Of a stretch of DNA of 64,000 bases, positions 49,001 through 58,000 are shown piece by piece. The number at the start of each line of letters is the position of its first letter. The stretch's first letter is position 1. The notes under the pieces are model-generated. The model ran no database searches, was not told where the DNA came from, and saw only the letters and a list, made by a program, of their open reading frames with translations. The DNA is from Argopecten irradians (Eukaryota > Mollusca > Bivalvia > Pectinida > Pectinidae): assembly GCF_041381155.1 (NCBI RefSeq), contig NC_091144.1, positions 30,808,980 through 30,872,979 of the forward strand, read 5' to 3'. The position numbers and the translations under genes are program-made.

Positions 49001-52000
49001 GCAGACCACAATATTTACATGGACGTTATATTGTATTTTTATTCTAGGCGTCCAAATACAATGCAGATCACAATATTTACATGGACATTATATTGTATTT
49101 TATTCTAGCCGTCCAAATACAATGCAGATCACAATATTAATATGGACGTTATATTATATTGTATCCTAGCCGTCCAAATACAATGCAGATCACAATATTT
49201 ACAAGGACGTTACATTATATTGTATTCTAGTCTTCCATATACACTGTAGATCACAATATTTACATGGACATTATATTGTATTGTATTCTAGCCTTCCATA
49301 TACAATGCAGATCACAATATTTACATGGACATTATATTATATTGTATCCTAGCCTTCCAAATACACTGTAGATCACAATATTTACATGGACGCTATATTG
49401 TATTGTATTCTAGTCTTCCAAATACACTGTAGATCACAATATTTACATGGACGTTATATTATATTGTATCCTAGCCTTCCAAATACAATGCAGATCACAA
49501 TATTTACATGGATGTTATATTGTATTGTATCCTAGTTTTACACAGACTATACCATAAACAACATATAACAGATTGGTTGCTGTAAACATGGATATTTTTT
49601 TACATAAGGATTTTTCACTTAATGATTTGTGCATTTTTAATGAAACCATTCACATATCTTGTTTGGAAAAATCTTTACGGTATATTGCTAAATATCCCTT
49701 GTTTTTAACAAAGGGGCATAACTCTCCAAAAGGTGGAGGTATCTTATTCCAATATAGATTATGTATATCTACAATGTATAAAGATTATTGGCATAAAGTT
49801 TTGTTGCAATCCATTTAGTAGTTTAGGAGGAGTAGTCAGTCGATCAATGCATCTACAGAGAGACAGAGAACAACCTGAATCAAGTATAATCCCCGCCCCT
49901 CCCGCAACTTCGTTGCTGGGGTATAAAAACAAACAAGACCCATACTTAAGAATTTGACCCAATAAGCGTCCATGTCTCTATAAGCGCCCTTCCTTTTTTT
50001 TGAGGTCTAATTTCAACTGTCCAGGCATAAGACCAAAACTATCAAAACTGTGTAGGTTTGCAATGATTTTGTCTTATTAAGCACCTTTTCATTTTTTCAA
50101 TTTTTTAAGACCCTGGGCATTCATTGGGTCGAATACGGTACTACATATAAATGAAATAACAGTTGTTAGTATATATTTGCCTACCTGACCACCAGGGTTG
50201 TGATGTCAGGACTGTTCAGTATACCATCTACGTAGATTTTATTGTCTGCAAACTCATGTTCCTGCCAGGTGGCTCCTTCGTCACTTGAGAAGCTATAACA
50301 TACAATTTCAAATAGAAACTGCTTCAGGTTGACGAATATCATTTTAAAACAGCCTAAATTTGTATTTTGAACTCATCTATTTTATCTCAATTTTCTAACC
50401 TTTGAATATGTTTTAAATTTTCATTACCTTTGAACTTTCAAAATTCATACCTGTCCATTTTTGTTTGTCAAACAGTTTGCATGCAATTATCCTGAAGATA
50501 GTTTAACATTGTACACACTACATGTACTTCTAAAACATATTAAAGAATCCGATGGGTGGACGAAGTAGGCAGAATAAAGATTTATGTTGACAATAAGTCA
50601 TCAAACTACCACATAGGTATTTGGTAATACAATGTTAAAGTGAGTACCCCTAAAGTAAATAGAGAAGAGGAGCCCACTCACTGAATAACATTGGTCAGTT
50701 CTTTATTACTGTACTGGATAGCAGTTATAGCTCCGCCGTGGTCAATAATGTTCATCCTGTACTGACCGTTCAGTGATGGCTGAAACACAAAGTAATATTC
50801 AATATACAAATTTTAATTAATGATCTTGAAATTTTATCTTTACAGCGTATGGAAAATTTAATGTCCATGCAAATGGTTTAGTGAAGTTAAGTCTTAAAGC
50901 AAACAGACAATAAGGAATACATTAGTCTGTCCAAACTTATGTAAAGAAGTAATAATAAGGAATCAACAATGATAACGTCATATGTTTTTGTCCTTGGTAC
51001 GACAACTAGAAATACGAAATTTTATTGAATAACGCTACCAATGTATACCATGGCATTGAATTGTGTAAAATTACGGGAAAAAAATGAAGTGTTTCTGCAG
51101 TTATCATTTCAAAAGGATGCCTAAAGCTATGTTACCTTGGACCAGGTGAGCCCAGCATCCCTTCTAACAAACAGCTGCGCCTAGTCTTACCTTAGACCAG
51201 GTGAGCCCAGCATCCCTACTAACAAACAGCTGTGCCTCGTCATGTTTGAGACTGTTACCGATGGAGCCGTGGGCAAAGATCAGCCAGGGGGCGCCCTCCT
51301 CTGTTTCTATCTGTGGTGTCATGTAGTACTCATGACTGTATGTCAGGTGGATGTGCAGGCTACAGAACTGTCGAGAGATTTGGTTATCAGCTATAAGGTG
51401 ATGGCATCAATTTCAAATTAATTCCACCAAGGATTTGGAAATGACAGCTTCAAACTTAATGAAGTGTAACAAACGCAAAATTTGACCCAAAGTTTGATTT
51501 TTCATTAAATTCTTCAGATACAATTTTCTTATATATTTTAGTTCAGAAGTCCACCGCTGACAGAGCATAAATGATATTCATCATTTGAACAATAATTGGT
51601 GTTTAATTATGTATATATATGTCTAATTAACACAAAAAATAATATAAAATAATTTATTTTGCCCTTGGTGCATGTGCAATCAGTACTTCATTCCATATAG
51701 GATATAGTGCCACGGATTTTTTTCTGGATGCAATTAATTATTTTTCATACTTAATTTGAATTAAAATTAGAAGCTCAAACTTTTCAATGGTGGTAATTGT
51801 GTAAAGTAAGTAACTTTTGTAACTGAATAAAAATACCAAATCATCTGCTCCTGTTTTAGATAGTGGAAAAATACCATTTGTCAGCGGTGGAGTATCTTTA
51901 ATCGTTTTCTGAAGCTTGGTCGAATGAAACATTTTACGAACTGATTTCATCTTTCATATGTGAACACAATTTCATCAAAAGGGAATTAACACTTTCATCA

Positions 52001-55000
52001 TTTACATACATTTGGGTCAGCACAATTGGATTTCTGATCCTTGGTGACTTCTATTGGAACCCAGTTTCCTCCCTTGTCAAAGGATATTAATGTTTTCATG
52101 ACTGTAGTATTTCCTATGGTTCCGTACTGGTTTGCAATGTATCGGCCTTTGATTCCTTTAACCTGGAAAACCAAAGAAGAATTGATTGTTTAACTTTAGA
52201 CAGTACATGTTATAAGGTCAACAGTTCAAACAAAAGAATGAAATGTACTGTCAAACTTGCCTATAAATATCAACAGGAAGCCAGGAAAAATGGTCTTTGT
52301 ATCCAAGTGGTCTTTACACACAGTTCAAATTCTGTTGAAATTGACCATTTGGGACACCAAGCAGGTGATCTTAATACAGAGGTGGTCACTAAGGCAGGCT
52401 TAACATTATTACATTGAATGTAATATCAAAATATATTAAAATGATATTGAAACTAATCTGAGCATTGTTGACCAGGCAGCACTCAGTACCTGGCAACTGC
52501 CCCACATGAGATTCAAACTTGTGACCCAGAGGTGGAGGGCTTATTGTAACATATCAAAACATCTTAACCACTCAACAATGGCCACCGTGACCCCTAAAAT
52601 ATTCAGATTTTTAGCTGTAAATGATATAGAGCCATGTACACAACCATTAAGGAAGCATACAAATAAAGAAGCACCACAAAAATGAGTCGACTTGCAGTAT
52701 GTTTTCACTTTGTTTTTGACTTTCACATCTTTACCTTATAAACATCCACTTCCAAGTACCCTGGTTCCACATCTGCGACCACCTTCTCCAGCGATGGTAC
52801 ATAAAACTGACCAGTGACGTCCGACAGGTACAAGGTCACCATGTTCTCCTTGTGGTCAGCGGCTATAAATACCTGATTGTCTGATGTCTCAATGATGTCA
52901 AAATCCTGTAAAATACAAAAAAATGTAGGGTGATACACATTGTTGATCTGCTACATCCAAAGGAAACATTCAATGTTTGATAATGGAATATGTCTTAAAT
53001 TGTGCCTATCTGCTAATCATTCCCTGTCTTTTTTATGTTATTCATTATATCTAGACTGATATTTAGTTGATTAGAGCAGGGGATAGGGATGAAAACGAAT
53101 TGTGTGGAATAAAAATCAGTTGAATAATAAATGATAAAGTAGACATGAGTGAGAGATAGGGATATGGGAGGTGGAATAAGGGCTATTAAGAGAAGGGTAG
53201 AGAAAGGGATTGGAGGATGGGGTAAAGGATGGGGTAGAGGATGGGGTAGAAGATGGGGTAGAGGATGGAAATAGAGGATGGGGTAAAGGACAGGAATGGA
53301 GTAGAGGATGGGGTAGAGAATGGGAAAGAGAATGGGAATAGGGGATGGGGTAGAGGATTGGGTAGATAATAGGGTAGAGTATGGGAATGGGGGATGGGTT
53401 AGAGGATGGGAATGGGGGTGAATAATAAATGATAAAGCAGACATGAGTGAGAGATAGGGATATGGGAGGTGGAATAAGGGCTATTAAGAGAAGGGTAGAG
53501 AAAGGGATTGGAGGATGGGGTAAAGAATGGGGTAGAGGATGGAATAGGAGGATAGGGTAGAGGATGGAATTGGAGGATGGGTTAGAGGACAGGGTAGAGG
53601 ATGGGGTAGAGGATGGAATTGGAGGATGGGTTAGAGGATGGGATAGAGTATGGGGTAGAGGATGGAATTGGAGGATGGGTTAGAGGGCAGGGTAGAGGAT
53701 GGGGTAGAGGGAATTGGAGGATGGGTTAGATAGGGATGAAAACGAATTGTGTGGAATAAAAATCAGTTGAATAATAAATGATAAAGCAGACATGAGTGAG
53801 AGATAGGGATATGGGAGGTGGAATAAGGGCTATTAAGAGAAGGGTAGAGAAAGGGATTGGAGGATGGGGTAAAGGATGGGGTAGAGGATGGAATAGGAGG
53901 ATGGGGTAGAGGATGGAATTGGAGGATGGGTTAGAGGACATGGTAGAGGAGGGTAAAGGGGTAGAGGATGGATGAGGATGGAATGGAAAGGAAGGTGGAT
54001 AGAGGATGGGAGGGATGGGGGTAGAGAATGGGATAGGGGATGGGTAGAGGATAGGGTAGAGAATGGGTAGAGTATGGGAATGGCGGATGGGTTAGAGGAT
54101 GGGAATGGGGGTGAATAATAAATGATAAAGAGACATGAGTGAGAGATAAGGATATGGGAGTGGAATAAGGGCTATTAAGAGAAGGGAAGAGAAAGGATTG
54201 GAGATGGGGTAGAGGATGGGTAGGATGGAATAGAGGATGGGTAGAGGATGGGATGGGTGAACTATGAGGATGGTGAGATGAAAGGGATGAGAGAAGGGTA
54301 GAGGATGGAAATTGGAGGATGGGTAAAGGACGGATGAGGTGGTGAGGATGGGTAAGGGGATAGAGATGGGTAGAGGATGGAATTGGAGGATGGGATAGGG
54401 GGGTTAGAGGATGGGGATGAGGATGGGTAGAGGAATGGAGATGGGTTAGAGGATGGGATAGAGGATGGATTAGAGGATGGGAAGGGGTTGGTTAGAGGAT
54501 GGGGTAGAGGATGGGGTAGAGATGGAAATGGAGGATGGGGTAAAGGACAGGAAGAGGATGGGTAGAGGATGGTAGAGGGGAAGAGAATGGGATAGGGATG
54601 GGTAAAATTGGGTAGAGATGGGGTATGGGAATGGGGGATGGGTTAGAGGATGGGAATGGGGGTTGGCTTAGAGGATGGGAATGGGGGTTGGCTTAGAGGA
54701 TGGGGTAGAGGATGGGGTAGAGAATGGGGTAGAGGATGGGGTAGAGAATGAGGTAGAGAATGGGTTAGAGGATGGGAATGGGGGTTGGCTTAGAGGATGG
54801 GGTAGAGGATGGGACTGGAGGATGGGGTAGAGGATGGGGTAGAGGATGAGGTAGATGATAATGTGTGGAGATAGAGCGTAGAGGAAGGAAAGAAATGAAA
54901 GGGGGCACATGGGTGAAAGTTTTTTTATCATCAAATCCTATTTCAAGAGGCCAAAAGGTAGGCATATGTTGTAAATCAAGATCTAAAATACTGTATACAT

Positions 55001-58000
55001 ATCCTTACCTTGGGGTGGACATTTAATGGAAAGTAAGCCTTCCTGAAAGGTCCTCTCTTGTAGGAAACATACAAGTCATGGCTGGTATAACTGGATTTCT
55101 GGAAAGATTCAGCAAGCATGTTCACATTTAGTCACAGATAATAATTTGTAATAAGACATGGCAAGACTACTTTAAACATCCATTATGATAAACCTGCACA
55201 ATCCTATAAATTTGATGATTTCATCTGTTAAAGTCCATCTCTAAATAAACCTACCTGTGCTAATCTGTCATCTAATAAATCCATCTTATAATGTTAGAAT
55301 CCTTTCTATCAAATCTACCTTCAATTGAATCCATTTGATTTTTTTATCATTTAACTTGCCAAACCTGAGAGGACTCTATGCTTATGAACCTACCTGTACA
55401 AATATATATTCATTGAGGACTTTGAGTGAATTAAAGTTGATCTTTCCCACGCTTTTATCAGGAGTATTGTCTATACATGTTGGGGCTATACAGGAAATGT
55501 ACTCCGAGTTCATGTCCTCTGAAAATTATAGGAGCACAATTAACAATTATATACCTCTGTCATACTTTTGTGATCTTTCACATACATACATGTAGGCTAT
55601 CATGATTATGTTATCTTTGTACACACATTAATATTTTTCATGTAATACTTAAATGTTCTTAAGTTAATGTTCTGAAATGACAGAAGATTATAAAGATTGG
55701 ATTTTGAAGTTTCTCTACAATTCCTCCCAATCCTTCAGAATGTTCCCTTTGGGTTGGTCCCTTCAGCGGGTTAATTCCTTACCCATGACATTTTGGTATT
55801 CCATGTGTACTGTTAAAGGGTTTTCATCCTCGCCTTCCACTGCCCTTCAAATATACATAAATACCATTAATTCTCTCTATCAGTCCACTAGCTGCCATAC
55901 ATTTGGTACATTACAAAGAGTTATCTACCCTTGTACAGTGTGGGGTCCCTTTCTATACTTGTACAGTCTGGGGTCTCTTTCCATACATATATAACTGCTC
56001 TTTACAATGGGAAGTCTGAGTATTTCCCTTATACAACATTCATTTCAGTTCTAGGGTTCCTTTCTACAACACATTACACAGAGTTATCTGCCCTTGTAAA
56101 AAGTATTGATTTTGATATATAAGGTCAAAATTTCTTCACAAAATTTCACAATATCTGACCAATAACAAAAAGTCTCAAAAGGGCATTTAAATTTGTTGTC
56201 AATCGATTTGCTTACTAAACTGCAGTAATATAATGATAGACCATCACAATCTTAAAGGTTAATTAAGAATTTGTACAAGGTTTGATTAAGATGCAAAATT
56301 AACATCCTCGTAATTATATATATTACATATTCTAATGTATTCAAATGACAGAAACTTAAACAAGTTAATTGATGTTAAAATATCCATGTTTACATCTATA
56401 CATTCATATACATTCAGTAAATATTATTAAAATTTAAAGTGTGTACATTTGTCAGTTGCTATTCAAGTTTCCGGGAGCTGTATGCAAATGATGTTACAAA
56501 ATATACAAAATCTTTATCTGAATACAGGAGCTTAAGAATCTCCAAGATAAATTTCAGAATCTGTTTTTAAACAAAAGCGATTGTGTGATAATCGATGTAA
56601 ATGATCACTTGATACCACAAAATAAACAAACAGTAATTTGCATATTTCTTTACCACTCCAATGGTGACGATAGATCAATTAAACAAAACTGCGTAGAAAC
56701 AGAGCAGTTTAAGAATCCTAAAAAACCTTAAAAATGAAACAGTAATAAAATGTTCTTCCGACTTAAATTTGATATCAGGTTAATTCAATTCACACATCAA
56801 CAATCCCCAGGGCATTAGCAATTCTTTTTGCATAATTAACAATACTATGAAGTGAAATTGCAAAAATCATTAATTTATTACCAGTAAATCTGCATTGCCA
56901 CATCTTCCTTCAAAAGTGTCCATGTTTTTCCAAAGTCAGATGAAACATACAGCTATAAATCAAAACAGAGAGACATATTACTCGTAAATTTATTTTTATA
57001 TTCATTATAATTAAAATAAAATATGTCTATTTGTGATTGATCATTTAATTTATTAGGTCTTATACAAGATGTGTTAAATGAAATATAACTATAAGACATG
57101 ACAATAATATAGTTATACTGTACAAGGCTTGATTATACTTAAATTAACATAGAAAATTGAATGTAGAAGTTAGCATAAGCTGTTAGTGTCTGGAGTTATC
57201 TCCCTTTATAAATCCGTCTGGAAGCAAAATTTCAATAAATTATTAGCTATCAAATATAATTTGAAATAATTGATTTGTGTAATTGCTTCACTTAAATGAT
57301 CAGACATTTGTATAAATATGTGAATTAATAAATCTAAATGACAAAGACACAATGATTATAAAAGAATATACTTCTGATGTCTTTATACGGAATGGGATGG
57401 GACATCAGTAAATACTACATACCATTCCATCACAAGGACATAAAAATACTTGACAGAAATGTTAAGACCTACACTTGCATCAGGATTTCAACAAAAATAA
57501 AAATATTATAAAAGATAAAGCCATTTATTGAATTACACTGCAGTACGGTATTGTATTCCTCATCACATTTGGCCACACACTGTGACAGACAACCGTTGAT
57601 ATATGCACATATTTATATATGCACCTGCAACTGTTAATCAATCCTGTTACATTAGTGTCATTAGCTAATGTAACACAGTAGCTGCCCATATTGGGGTTGT
57701 GACACCGTGGTCTGAAAAGCATTCCTAATGGTAAGGCAATAAAGACACCGAGCAATGGACTGCATGGTGCCACAAGTCCTTTCATGAACTGTGTTTAAGA
57801 AACTGCCTGTAATATCTGGAAAGTTTAGCATAGGCTTTTAATGAATTTTTACAGAGGGATATTTTTTTTTTGTGTCGCAAAATCTAATAGATCCACCCTT
57901 CACGTGTACATGTTGCTACCATATTTGACCCAATCAGCGCCCTGGGACTTTAAACAAATTGAAAAAATAAAAAGGTGCTTAATGAGACAAAATTATTGCA

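Noticed and set aside
53013-54965. Pro/Ser/His-rich minus-strand frames
   Set aside because: Translation of the G-rich minisatellite in an intron.
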